Shown in pieces: positions 1 through 7,611 of a stretch of DNA of 64,000 nucleotides (the stretch's first letter is position 1; every line of letters starts with the position of its first letter). The notes beneath the pieces are model-generated. The model saw nothing but the letters and a program-made list of their open reading frames with translations. It made no database searches and had not been told where the DNA came from. The position numbers and the translations under genes are program-made. The stretch covers positions 1 to 64,000 of the forward strand of contig DATKVC010000020.1 of assembly GCA_035530275.1 (NCBI GenBank). Reading direction: 5' to 3'. The stretch comes from CAIJMU01 sp035530275 (GTDB taxonomy: Bacteria > Spirochaetota > Spirochaetia > Treponematales > Rectinemataceae).

Positions 1-265
1 CGCCTACAAGATGGAGTGGGTCGACATGATCAAGGCCGGCATCATCGATCCCGCCAAGGTCACTCGCTCCGCCCTCCAGAACGCCGCCTCCGTCGCGGCC
101 CTCCTCCTCACCACCGAGTGTGCCATCACCGACCTCCCCGAACGTAGTTTAGCGGAACGAGGCACAGCCGAGTGGAGCGTTAGCCCAAGGCCTCCTCCGG
201 CGGCGGCGGCGGCGGTGGCATGGGCGGCATGGGTGGCATGGATTACTGATCGCCTAGCCGCTTGA
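1..265 (+). CDS. groL: GroEL chaperonin, C-terminal part, with altered tail
   Basis: This is the 3' end of the 60-kDa chaperonin gene; the rest lies before the window. The reading frame at base 2 gives AYKMEWVDMIKAGIIDP and then ALQNAASVAALLLTTECAI, which is the highly conserved GroEL C-terminus, up to TDLPE at bases 131-142. A normal tail would continue into a Gly-Gly-Met repeat. That repeat is present (bases about 199-249, ending MGGMDY and TGA) but in a different reading frame. About 46-50 bases of unrelated sequence sit between TDLPE and the repeat, so the frame actually read ends in an unrelated Ala/Pro/Arg-rich extension at the TGA of 263-265. GroEL folds proteins in the cytoplasm with GroES. 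Loss of the GGM tail is usually tolerated, so the protein may still work. An assembly error is the alternative. Confidence 0.9.
   Translation, partial: AYKMEWVDMIKAGIIDPAKVTRSALQNAASVAALLLTTECAITDLPERSLAERGTAEWSVSPRPPPAAAAAVAWAAWVAWITDRLAA
143..190. other. Short insertion in the groL tail
   Basis: About 47 bases separate the last conserved GroEL codon (GAA, 140-142) from the Gly-rich tail DNA. They start CGTAGTTTAGCGG and end GAGCGTTAGCCCAAG. The reading frame moves from frame 2 to frame 1 across them, so the net insert is 2 mod 3 in length. No second copy was found in the window. It may be a small mobile repeat or the scar of one. Confidence 0.6.
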
Positions 266-454
266 ATGCTGCATGAAGAGGCGCCGACAAGGGGAATCCG
301 GACTATGTGGCGCTGCGACATCGCGCTCGCGGCCCTCCTGCTGGTTTACGGCCAGGACAAGGCCAGGCCCGTGCTTCTCATTGGGCGACTTCCGGGCTAC
401 GACGACTCGCAGTTACAGCGGTGGCTCAAACGCCACTCGTCTTCTTCCGGTTAA
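266..454 (+). pseudogene. PemK/MazF-like toxin relic
   Basis: The frame starting at 266 contains WRCDIALAALLLVYGQDKAR followed by PVLLIGRLPGYDD. This resembles the N-terminal third of PemK/MazF-type mRNA interferases (R-G-D-I-V-L-A, then K-x-R-P-V-L-L). The similarity stops after about 50 residues and an unrelated Ser-rich end follows, so at least half of the usual ~110 residues is missing. The conserved RGD start reads WRCD. No antitoxin gene is next to it. It is most likely a dead remnant; the family call is from memory of the motif and only moderately sure. Confidence 0.45.
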
Positions 455-468
455 TTGCCGTAAACAAA

Positions 469-492
469 GCCGGCCGGCTTTCGCCGGCCGGC
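469..492 (+). terminator. Strong hairpin downstream of groL
   Basis: The 10-bp arm GCCGGCCGGC (469-478), loop TTTC and the identical, self-complementary arm (483-492) form a very stable hairpin. No T tract follows. It is placed to end transcripts from the groL side. Confidence 0.5.
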
Positions 493-494
493 CG

Positions 495-1007
495 CAGTCC
501 GAAGGACCATCGGGCTCGGTCAGAGACCGAAGGCCCTCCTGTGTGCATCAAACATCTTCCGTGCCTCCTTTCCCGTCCCGGCCTGGAACGGACAGTGATC
601 TAACCGGCAAATCCTGTATGGCATAGGAAGGCTGCCGAGGAAAGGCGAAAAATCAGATCAAGCGGTATTTTCTCCGCCTCGGGCAGAGGCTTCGGCGAAT
701 AGGGGACAATATTTCTCAACACGATTTCTCTTATCGTGTGACTCTTTACTCCGCGATCGCCCCCCGGTACTCTCGTCTCATCTTACCGATCTCCGTCGGG
801 CAAAAGGCGGCGGTCCACGCCAAGGAGGCATAATGAGCATCATCCATGCAAACACTCGAGAAAGCCTCGGAGCCGCCACCGCCGACCGCTGACGATCGCG
901 CGAAAGACAGGATCGTTCCTCCGGCCGTAGCAGGTACGGCGGCATTCGCACACTGACGCTCCGCGTTCCAGGAACGCGCGCGTCGACGCCGCCCTGCGAG
1001 GACCACA
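495..1007. other. Intergenic stretch, no gene seen
   Basis: About 500 bases between the groL/PemK relic area and the CD3324-type gene. Short open frames exist on both strands but none has a ribosome site, family motif or sensible composition. No RNA gene was recognised. It probably holds decayed sequence and the promoter of the next gene. Confidence 0.5.
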
Positions 1008-1283
1008 ATGCCCTATTTAAGGGGAGACGAAAGTCTCCCGCCCGAACTCCTTCGAGAAGTGCAAAAATACGTGCAAGGAGTTGTTCTCTACATTCCCCGC
1101 CACTCCGACGAAAGGCTGGGCTGGGGACGCCGCAATGGAGCTCGTGAGGCCCTCGATCGCCGCGACGAGGCGATCCGCGCCGCGCGGGCGAGCGGCTCAT
1201 CAATCGACGATCTCGCGGAGGAGTACGGCGTCTCGATCGACGCCATCCGCAAGGTGCTTTACCGGCGACGCCGGGTCGGCTGA
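1008..1283 (+). CDS. CD3324-like small helix-turn-helix protein
   Basis: This 91-residue protein begins MPYLRGDESLPPELLREVQK and continues YVQGVVLYIPR. That opening is the hallmark of the CD3324 family of small proteins (L-P-x-E-L-L-x-E-I-Q-K-Y-I-Q-G). Residues about 50-88 look like a helix-turn-helix: an Arg/Glu/Ala-rich helix, then SIDDLAEEYGVSIDAIRKVL and a basic end. The length is typical. It is probably cytoplasmic and may bind DNA, but the family role is unknown to me. It stands alone between relics and a convergent toxin-antitoxin pair. Confidence 0.75.
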   Translation: MPYLRGDESLPPELLREVQKYVQGVVLYIPRHSDERLGWGRRNGAREALDRRDEAIRAARASGSSIDDLAEEYGVSIDAIRKVLYRRRRVG

Positions 1284-1325
1284 CGGTGAAACCCTTGGGG
1301 CCAGAACCCATGGGCGGACTAATGG

Positions 1326-1523
1326 TCAATGAAAACGAAAATCGATGCCCCATTGCTTCAAGATGGCGTTCGCCGTATGGCGGGATTTGATCTTCCCATC
1401 AACCGTGAAATAGGTCCCGGAGATGGGGCTGAACCAGATGTCATGGTCACCTTTACCGTGTCGATGGAAGGCACATCCTTGCTCGGAAAGAATGGCGTGG
1501 ACTTTTTTCTCATACTCGGCCAT
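1326..1523 (-). CDS. hicA: HicA-family mRNA interferase toxin
   Basis: This 65-residue protein has the HicA fold pattern: an N-terminal helix, then HRHGKGDHDIWFSPISG with the catalytic-type His in G-D-H-D-I-W, and a C-terminal helix after a Lys/Arg-rich strand. HicA toxins are double-stranded-RNA-binding-like proteins that cleave mRNA. The start ATG overlaps the stop of the upstream antitoxin gene by one base (TGATG at 1521-1525), so the two are translationally coupled. Antitoxin first, toxin second is the reverse of the classical hicAB order but is common when a DUF1902 partner is used. Confidence 0.8.
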   Translation of the reverse strand: MAEYEKKVHAILSEQGCAFHRHGKGDHDIWFSPISGTYFTVDGKIKSRHTANAILKQWGIDFRFH

Positions 1524-1741
1524 CAGGAGTGCACCAGCTCATGGCGCTCCGACTTGAAAAACAGGGCGATATCGGCCGCTTCCCGGCCATTGAGGGAGAG
1601 CAATTCGGGAACTGCCGATTTGACCCGCTCCATCAGGGCGTCGAGCGAACCAGATTCGAGGACAAGCCCAGGCACGTCATCGCTCGTAGCGATCCAAACT
1701 CCTGCTTCGGCGTCCCACTTGGCTGAGATCACGTACTCCAT
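1523..1741 (-). CDS. DUF1902 (HicB-like) antitoxin
   Basis: A 72-residue protein starting MEYVISAKWDAEAGVWIATS and continuing through VPGLVLESGSLDALMERVK. This is the DUF1902 pattern, a partial RNase-H-like fold found as antitoxin partner of HicA. The ATG at 1741 is chosen because GGAGG stands 5 bases upstream; a GTG four codons earlier overlaps that site. It should bind and neutralise the HicA toxin encoded immediately downstream and may repress the pair. Confidence 0.75.
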   Translation of the reverse strand: MEYVISAKWDAEAGVWIATSDDVPGLVLESGSLDALMERVKSAVPELLSLNGREAADIALFFKSERHELVHS

Positions 1742-1866
1742 AGGATCCTCCACTGCAAGTATTATCCGTCTTTGAGCTACTCAACAATCCATAAGCACTT
1801 GGGGTCTGCGCCGAAAGGATCTGTCCCTATGAAGGCGGGTCTGCTCCGGAAAGGCTTCTTTTGCGC

Positions 1867-2571
1867 CTAGCCGATTGAGAGTGAAATCGAGGCGCCGCTC
1901 TTGAGCACATCTCCGCCGCGGGAAAGGGTCCTGACCTCGAGCCTGTAGTCTCCCTTCTCGAGCTCCGGGGGAAGGAGGGCTATGAGAGCAGACGGGCGGA
2001 TTTCCATGTAGGTCGAAATACGGGTTTCCTCGGCCTCCGAATCGATGAGGAAGGCTCCGAGGGTCTCGATGGAGGCATCGAACTTGAGGCGCGAGCCTGA
2101 GATCCTGATCGCTCCGCCTTCCCGAATCGTCGCTCCATCGGGAAGCGCCTTGACGTGCATGATGGTGGGCGAAAGCCTGTCGACCGTACCTTCCCGGACG
2201 CAGGCGATGCGCCGGAGGGCGTCGCGCTCGATCTTGGGATCGATCCTGAAATCGAAGCGAAGCGAATGCCCTGAGCCCGGCGCCTTGGGCCTGAAAGGTT
2301 CATCAGGAGAAGTAAGTACACCGGTAGCGACGGGAAGGGCGGCTCCCAAGGGCGTTTTGACATAGCAGCCTTCGGCGAGCATCTTGGTCAACTCCTCCCT
2401 CGCCAACTGGCACACGGCGAGGATGTCGGTTTTCGAGAGGGTGGTCCTCCCGGCAGCCATTCTATCGATGAAGGCCTCGCTTTCGATCGTATCCGACCAG
2501 GATGCCAGGGCATACCAGGGATTGGGGCCGCTCCGAAGGTTGTTTCTAATAGCACGGATCCTCAGTGCCAT
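1867..2571 (-). CDS. HU-like DNA-binding protein with C-terminal DUF4469 domain
   Basis: This 234-residue protein has an N-terminal half of the HU/IHF-like kind (TILAVCQLAREELTKMLAEG preceded by GRTTLSKTD, then a strand pair VKTPLGAALPV) and a C-terminal Ig-like half of DUF4469 type (RISGSRLKFDA and later GDYRLEVRTL). Such two-domain proteins are widespread in Bacteroidetes and spirochaetes and are thought to be nucleoid-associated. The ATG at 2571 follows AGGAGG by 5 bases, so it is preferred to an upstream start. The gene is single, and its promoter side carries the 22-bp repeat array. A structural role in DNA packing is an inference from the family. Confidence 0.7.
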   Translation of the reverse strand: MALRIRAIRNNLRSGPNPWYALASWSDTIESEAFIDRMAAGRTTLSKTDILAVCQLAREELTKMLAEGCYVKTPLGAALPVATGVLTSPDEPFRPKAPGSGHSLRFDFRIDPKIERDALRRIACVREGTVDRLSPTIMHVKALPDGATIREGGAIRISGSRLKFDASIETLGAFLIDSEAEETRISTYMEIRPSALIALLPPELEKGDYRLEVRTLSRGGDVLKSGASISLSIG

Positions 2572-2662
2572 AAGACCTCCTCGAATCACCTAAGAATTAT
2601 TTTCGACCAGGCCCAATGATTTGATAAGCGAAAGCCCCGAGATAAGGAGATATCCGATCGCA

Positions 2663-2794
2663 CCCAGCTTGGGGGCAAGACGCGCCCAACTTGGGGATGA
2701 ATATTGCCGAGCTTGAGCGAAGGGCCTCCCCAAGTTGGGCGGGAGCCTTTCCCAAGTTGGGCGGAAAGCTTGCCCAAGTTGAACGAGCATCCTT
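2663..2794. repeat. Six tandem 22-bp units with CCCAAGTTGGG cores
   Basis: Units start at 2663, 2685, 2707, 2729, 2751 and 2773, exactly 22 bases apart. Each begins with a near-palindrome of the form CCCAAGTTGGG (variants CCCAGCTTGGG, CCCAACTTGGG, CCGAGCTTGAG), followed by 10-11 variable bases. The two central-right units (2729, 2751) are best conserved. 22 bp is close to two helical turns, so all cores face the same side of the DNA. The array lies between the divergent HU-like gene and ric. Confidence 0.85.
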
Positions 2795-2958
2795 CCCGGC
2801 AGAAACCCTTGTGTTCCGACCATACGAACATCGCCCCGCTCCTCGAAACCATCGCCTCCGGTTCACCATATGAAATGTAACATTGGTTCTCGTTTTGGCC
2901 TCGAAAGAATGGCATCTTATACCTGTCGGCGGGGCTTCCCTTCCGGCAGGAGGCTCCA

Positions 2959-3693
2959 ATGATCGCAACGACCCCTACCGCCCGCTTCGGCGCCGAGAGC
3001 AGGCTCGGCGACATCGTAGCTGCGGATTTCCGCAGCGCCTCGATTTTCGACGCCATCGGAATCGACTACTGCTGCGGCGGGGATGTCACCCTCGCTCAGG
3101 TCTGCGGCCAGAAGGGTCTCGACAGCGCCGCCCTCATCGGAAAGATCGAGAGTGCCACGGCGGCCCCCCTCTCCCGCAACGAAAACTACGCGGCCTGGGA
3201 GCCTTCCTTCCTCGCCGACTACATCGTCAATGTCCACCACTCCTGGCTCAGGGAGAATGACGGGAGTATCGTCGCCTACACCGCCAAGATCGCTTCCGTC
3301 CACGGATCCCGCCATCCCGAGCTCGCCGAAATCGCGGCGATCTTCGCGAAGGTCGCCGCCGATATGGAGGTCCATCTCCGCGAGGAGGAAGACCGCTTCT
3401 TCCCCGCCATCAGGCGGATCCAAGCTGCCGTGGCGGCCGGCTCTTCCCTCGACGCGGATGACAAGGCGACCTTGGGGCGGGCCCTCGAAAGCCTCGGGCG
3501 GGACCATGAGGAGATCGGCGAGGCGACGCACCGGATCAGGGCCCTCTCGAAGGCATACGCCCTGCCCGAGGACGCCTGTTCATCCTACGCCGTCACCTAC
3601 GCCAAACTCGCCGAGTTCGAGGACGATCTCCACAAGCACGTGCACCTCGAAAACAACATCCTCTTTCCCAAGGCGAGGGCCTTCCTCGTCTAG
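2959..3693 (+). CDS. ric: Iron-sulfur cluster repair di-iron protein (Ric/ScdA/YtfE)
   Basis: This 244-residue protein opens with the ScdA_N (DUF542) domain: RLGDIVAADFRSASIFDAIG then IDYCCGGD, the conserved di-Cys motif. A hemerythrin-like four-helix bundle follows, with His ligands seen in NVHHSWL, MEVHLREEEDRFFPAI, DHEEIGEATHRIR and HKHVHLENNILFPKA. Ric proteins use a di-iron centre to repair iron-sulfur clusters damaged by nitric oxide or oxidants in the cytoplasm. The length matches the family. AGGAGG stands 6 bases before the ATG. The 22-bp palindrome array lies 165 bases upstream and could be part of its control region. Confidence 0.93.
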   Translation: MIATTPTARFGAESRLGDIVAADFRSASIFDAIGIDYCCGGDVTLAQVCGQKGLDSAALIGKIESATAAPLSRNENYAAWEPSFLADYIVNVHHSWLRENDGSIVAYTAKIASVHGSRHPELAEIAAIFAKVAADMEVHLREEEDRFFPAIRRIQAAVAAGSSLDADDKATLGRALESLGRDHEEIGEATHRIRALSKAYALPEDACSSYAVTYAKLAEFEDDLHKHVHLENNILFPKARAFLV

Positions 3694-3753
3694 AACTCTT
3701 GGGACCTGCCCCCAAGGACGATGCCGGCCAGAAGGCGAGGATCCGGAGAAGGA

Positions 3754-3774
3754 GCCCCGATTTAGATTCGGGGC
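3754..3774 (+). terminator. Hairpin downstream of ric
   Basis: The arms GCCCCGA (3754-3760) and TCGGGGC (3768-3774) pair perfectly around a 7-base loop, about 60 bases after the ric stop. No strong T tract follows. Confidence 0.4.
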
Positions 3775-3900
3775 ATCTGGCTTAAATATGGTCGGTATTA
3801 TAAAGAAGCAGAAGGACTCTCGTAATGCGATCGTCCGCTTAGCTATTGTTCGAAACGGAGCAAAGCCCGCGAATGATGGAAGGGGGCCCTCCGCTTTGGA

Positions 3901-4680
3901 TCAAAAGAAGTACTCAGGCTCCTTTCTGGCGGAGCAGTGTCCGTGGAGGAAGGCGGTGACATCGAGAATCCGCTGGTCCTCGAAGCGTTTCGCCCGGGCC
4001 GGGCATATCTTGATGCAGGCGGCGCAGCGAATGCATTTGTCTCCGTCTACCTCGCCCGGATCATCGGGGCCGATAGCCTCGGTCGGGCATGCAGCGATAC
4101 AGGACAGGCATTCCGTGCAGAGGGCGGAGTCGAAGGCGGGCTTTACGCCGCGCAGGGGCCGCGACTCCTTATAAGGCCGATTGCCCGGAACCGCTGTGGC
4201 GATGGGAAGCCACTTTCCGCCTGCCTTTTTCGCGAGACTTTTCGCGCCGAAGAGTTTCGCGTCATCCACATCCTCGTGGTCGGGACGCCCCTCGGCGATG
4301 GGGAAGTCCGTCGTCGAGTACGAATGCTCGCCGATGAAGGCGCCGGCCGACACGACCACGAAACCATTTCGTACGCAGAGATCAACGAGCTCGAGGAGGG
4401 CATCGTCGTAGGCCCGATTGCCGTATACCACGACGAGGACTGCCGGCCTTCCCTCGCCTCGCAGGCTCTCCAGTCCCTCGACGGCGGCCTTCGGTATGCG
4501 ACCGGAATACACGGGAACGCCGATTATGGCGAGTTCGCCACGGATCGGTTCGTAGCCGGCGACGCTACGGGTGAGATCGATCCCTTGGCGCCGCTCCGCT
4601 CCCAGGCCCTCGCACACGGCCTCGATCGTCTTCAGCGTCGTGCGCGTGGGCGAAAAGTAAATCAGACTCGCTGTGTCCAT
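3901..4680 (-). CDS. EFR1-type flavodoxin-ferredoxin fusion protein
   Basis: This 259-residue protein starts MDTASLIYFSPTRTTLKTIE, a flavodoxin-like beginning with an FMN-phosphate-loop-like S-P-T-R-T-T. It ends in two [4Fe-4S] motifs: CTECLSCIAACPTEAIG and CIRCAACIKICPARA. EFR1-family ferredoxins are expected to carry electrons in the cytoplasm; the physiological partner is not known. The ATG at 4680 is preferred because GGGAGG precedes it by 8 bases. The gene is single, convergent with ric. A 16-base sequence, TTATAAAGAAGC followed by A or G and GAA, occurs on both sides (3798 and 4790). Confidence 0.82.
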   Translation of the reverse strand: MDTASLIYFSPTRTTLKTIEAVCEGLGAERRQGIDLTRSVAGYEPIRGELAIIGVPVYSGRIPKAAVEGLESLRGEGRPAVLVVVYGNRAYDDALLELVDLCVRNGFVVVSAGAFIGEHSYSTTDFPIAEGRPDHEDVDDAKLFGAKSLAKKAGGKWLPIATAVPGNRPYKESRPLRGVKPAFDSALCTECLSCIAACPTEAIGPDDPGEVDGDKCIRCAACIKICPARAKRFEDQRILDVTAFLHGHCSARKEPEYFF

Positions 4681-4892
4681 CGAAGGGCCTCCCTTTCGCC
4701 GCGCGCGCATCGATCGCGGTGCGTCGAGCTCTCCATAATACGCTCATTCGCTGCTCGCCGCCGAGTCGATGCACCGAGCGCGCCCTTGGTTATAAAGAAG
4801 CGGAATCGTCGGCGATCGAGGTCTGCCGCCCCGTCTTGGAGCGTAGGTATTGTCGCGGGGAACATCCCATGACTCTTTTGAAGGAAGCGCTA

Positions 4893-5076
4893 AAGGCGCT
4901 CTCGGACTCGTAACCCAGGGATGGCGGGATCGATGGATTCTTTACGGATATGAATGAGAGGAGGCAGGAGATCGAGGATCAGGGTGGAGTGGGGGCCGGA
5001 AAGGAGGAAGTGTCCTCCGAGAGTCAAGCTGTCCCCGCCTCCATTGAGGGTAATACGGTAGACTATTTCGTCCCTG
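4893..5076 (-). pseudogene. AraC-family regulator relic (Cupin_6 piece)
   Basis: On the minus strand this stretch reads DEIVYRITLNGGGDSLTLGG, then HFLLSGPHSTLILDLLPPLI and HIRKES. This is the sensory cupin region of AraC regulators that sit beside oxidoreductase genes. No start and no AraC DNA-binding helices are present, and the frame ends soon after the match. The left end merges directly into the truncated reductase gene at about 5080, which suggests a deletion joined two broken genes. Confidence 0.55.
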
Positions 5077-5100
5077 GCCCCGGACGAAATTCTTGTCCGG

Positions 5101-6069
5101 GTGGAATTCGCGTCGATCAACAAAATGGATCCCCTCATGGCGAAGAGAAATCTCTTTCAGCTTCCGAGCCCCTATGTCCTAGGCTTCGACTACAGCGGGG
5201 GCATCGTCAAGCGGGGAAATGAAGACTCTCGCGGGCTGCAGGTGGGCGATCAGGTTTTCGGCAGCATCGGCAATGGAGGATGTTTCGCCGAGTATGTGGT
5301 CGTGAAAGGCTATCCCAATAAAATACTGGCCCGGGGAGGGGTGCCCGCGATCGAAGCCTGCACCTTCGGGATAGCCTTTCTCACAGCCTACGAGAATGTG
5401 CTCCTGTCCGGGGACATTCAACGACACCGCGGCAAGTGGATCTATATCGCCGGAGCGGGCGGCGGCCTCGGGCACTTCGCGGTGCAGATGGCGAAGATCC
5501 ATGGGCTCAAAGTCGTCGGGTCTGCCGGCAAGGCGAGCACGATAGACCTTCTCCGCCGACTCGGGGTCGATCACATCATCGACTATTCCAAACAGGACGT
5601 GGCCGAAGAAATCCTCACATTGACCGAGGGACGGGGCGTCGACGTGGTCTATGACTCCACCAACTCGCCGTCGTCCTACCAACAGTCTTCCGCGGTGTTC
5701 GCATCGGGGGGAGAGTACATTCGTCTGGGAACCTCCACGCAATTGAAGCAATTCGGATCGCTCGATGTTTCCTCGGTAGTCGAAGCCCGAGGAGGCACGA
5801 TGGTCATCGGCGCCCTTGCCAGATATGGAACGGATCCCTCGTTCCAGAATCCGGAGGCCCAAGCGAAGGTGATCCAGGGACTCGAACAGGCCCGTCGATG
5901 GACGGAGGAAGGGAGGCTCAAGGCCGAGATCACGAAGGTAGTACCTTTCGATCCCGTTTCGCTGCAACAGGCCTTCGAGGCCTTTTCCCGTGGTGAAATC
6001 AATGTGGGCAAGGTCGTCGTCCGCTGCGCTGAGCCCTCCGAGAGCATCCGACCTTTCCCGCGCGTCTAG
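5101..6069 (+). CDS. Zinc-type/quinone oxidoreductase-like MDR protein, N-terminally truncated
   Basis: This 322-residue protein belongs to the medium-chain dehydrogenase/reductase superfamily. The GroES-like part includes LGFDYSGGIVKRGNEDSRG, and the cofactor-binding Rossmann loop is AGAGGGLGHFAVQMAKIHG (about residue 117). The C-terminus closes the catalytic domain (FSRGEINVGKVVVR). The frame extends upstream only to DEILVRVEFASIN (from 5083). The first 30 or so residues that normally precede it are absent and an AraC relic abuts, so the GTG at 5101 is a weak, enforced start without a good ribosome site. It may be a non-functional remnant even though 322 codons remain open. NADPH use is inferred from the fold. 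Confidence 0.65.
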   Translation: MEFASINKMDPLMAKRNLFQLPSPYVLGFDYSGGIVKRGNEDSRGLQVGDQVFGSIGNGGCFAEYVVVKGYPNKILARGGVPAIEACTFGIAFLTAYENVLLSGDIQRHRGKWIYIAGAGGGLGHFAVQMAKIHGLKVVGSAGKASTIDLLRRLGVDHIIDYSKQDVAEEILTLTEGRGVDVVYDSTNSPSSYQQSSAVFASGGEYIRLGTSTQLKQFGSLDVSSVVEARGGTMVIGALARYGTDPSFQNPEAQAKVIQGLEQARRWTEEGRLKAEITKVVPFDPVSLQQAFEAFSRGEINVGKVVVRCAEPSESIRPFPRV

Positions 6070-6250
6070 GCCTTTCTCAGGATGCGAAGATAGGACACGG
6101 ATTTGGAGGGAATGAACTCCTTGCACTCGTATCGTCCCTCCACGCCCCCAAGCCCTTCGAAGATGCGCTCGCCTTGACCGAGCAGGAGAGGCACCTGCAC
6201 CAGATGCATTTCGTCCACAAGAGCCGCCTTCAGGTAGTGGCGCACCGTTG
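6066..6250 (-). pseudogene. Dihydrofolate-reductase-family relic, C-terminal piece
   Basis: On the minus strand this encodes LVDEMHLVQVPLLLGQGERI, then FEGLGGVEGRYECKEFIPSK and a final SYLRILRKA with TAG. It is nearly the same as the C-terminus of the intact gene at 8940-9584. Similarity stops abruptly at about 6250, in the codons for the preceding strand. The stop overlaps the end of the reductase gene on the other strand. It is a partial duplicate. Confidence 0.8.
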
Positions 6251-6418
6251 TCGTTGCGCACCGATCTGATTGACGAAATGTACTGCCAACAAAACAAGGT
6301 GGGCAATAGGAGGATTCCCTGGGCCGACAGAAATGGCCGCTTGCGTCGGGAAATTATATCAACTAGATTGTTTACATCCTTCTTTTCGATCGCCCTGCAA
6401 TCACTGGGGAGGCGAGCC

Positions 6419-7315
6419 ATGGCACTCGACGATGTAACGCGCGATGAATTGCAGGGCATCATCGCCCAGCTGCAAGAGTCCCTCAACAGTCATCAGCAAT
6501 GGCATGGGTCTCTGATTCGCACGATCATGTGCAGGCTGCCGGCCGACAAACACGACACCAGCGATGAAGCGCACGCGGAATGCCGCTTCGGCCAGTGGTA
6601 CTACAGCAAGGCGCCGGAAAAATTGCGCAACCATCCCGGATTCATCGCGCTGGGGGAGGAGCATCAGCGCTTGCATCATTTGGCCAAGCTATTGTTGATC
6701 ACCGCGGATGCCGGCAACCCCATCGCCCCTCTCGACTACAACAATTTCGCCAACGCCCTGGACCGGCTCCGCTTGGAAATCTCGGGGCTAGAGCGCGAGC
6801 TGGAAAACTCCTTGTTCAACCACGACTCGCTGACCGGTGCGATCACCCGTTTCGGCATATTGCCGACATTGCGCGAACAGCAGGAGCTCGTAAAACGTCA
6901 CGCCCAGCTCTGCTACATTTCCATGATGGATTTGGATAACTTCAAAGTGATCAATGATGTCCATGGGCATGCCGCGGGCGACAAAGTGCTGGCGGAATCG
7001 GTGCGCTACCTGATTACCCATCTCCGCCCCTACGACAAGGTGTTTCGCTATGGCGGGGAAGAATTCCTGTTGTGCATGCCCTATACCGAGGCGGCAGCGG
7101 GCTTTGAGCGAGTCAAGGAGCTCAATAGGGGAATTGCATCATTGGAAATCGAAATCGGCGAAAAAGAACCCATTCACATTCAGGCGTCCTTCGGTCTGGC
7201 GCTCCTCGACCCGGACGCCCCGGTCGAAAAATCCATCGACCGCGCCGACAAGGCCTTATACGCGGCCAAGGCCGCGGGGCGGAATTGCGTGCTGTTATGG
7301 GATTCTTCGATGTAG
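6419..7315 (+). CDS. Diguanylate cyclase with zinc-binding CZB sensor (DgcZ/YdeH-like)
   Basis: This 298-residue protein has an N-terminal CZB-type domain. It has the His/Cys/His pattern of zinc ligands in HQQWHGSLIR, HAECRFGQWYYSKAPEKL and EEHQRLHHLAK. A C-terminal GGDEF domain follows: MDLDNFKVINDVHGHAAGDK, the active loop YGGEEFLL, and the end DKALYAAKAAGRN. It should make cyclic di-GMP from two GTP, with zinc inhibiting as in E. coli DgcZ. GGGGAGG precedes the ATG by 6-7 bases. Codon choice (for example TTG, GAA and AAA) is less GC-biased than in neighbours, and both flanks are relics, so recent arrival from a proteobacterium is plausible. Confidence 0.9.
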   Translation: MALDDVTRDELQGIIAQLQESLNSHQQWHGSLIRTIMCRLPADKHDTSDEAHAECRFGQWYYSKAPEKLRNHPGFIALGEEHQRLHHLAKLLLITADAGNPIAPLDYNNFANALDRLRLEISGLERELENSLFNHDSLTGAITRFGILPTLREQQELVKRHAQLCYISMMDLDNFKVINDVHGHAAGDKVLAESVRYLITHLRPYDKVFRYGGEEFLLCMPYTEAAAGFERVKELNRGIASLEIEIGEKEPIHIQASFGLALLDPDAPVEKSIDRADKALYAAKAAGRNCVLLWDSSM

Positions 7316-7350
7316 GGTTTCTGGCAAGACAATTGAGAGCAAGGCATGCC

Positions 7351-7506
7351 ATGGAAACTAAAGCGGGGAAGACGGCCGAGGTCGGGGAAGCGCGAGAGAC
7401 TACTCTTTGAGAGGATGCTGCAGAGCCCTTCTGCACCAAGCCGTTCGCCGCCGAAAGCGCCCGCGAGGAGGACAAGGACGGGCTCTGCAAAGATGGGAGC
7501 GGATAA
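7351..7506 (+). pseudogene. Broken copy of the 51-residue Cys protein
   Basis: Read through one in-frame TGA (7408-7410), this 52-codon frame gives METKAGKTAEVGEARETTL, stop, then EDAAEPFCTKPFAAES and AREEDKDGLCKDGSG. It is the same length as the intact small gene at 11332-11487 and matches it strongly over the last 27 codons. The TGA aligns with a Gly codon of the intact copy, so one base change explains it. Function unknown. Confidence 0.65.
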
Positions 7507-7611
7507 AGCCGCTCAGAATATAAAGGTTCCCGAAATGTGGCCAGTTCCTCGCCGGCTGATTGGAATTCGGCGCCACCCTGTCCGAGAGGCGCCGCATTAT
7601 GCGAATCGTGT

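Noticed and set aside
4869..4913. Tiny plus-strand frame MTLLKEALKALSDS
   Set aside because: The start resembles ArsR-type openings, but only 14 codons are open and an AraC relic covers the area on the other strand.
7408..7410. Possible selenocysteine codon (TGA) in the small Cys protein copy
   Set aside because: The intact copy has Gly, not Cys, at this place, and no insertion-type hairpin is evident just after. A nonsense mutation is simpler.
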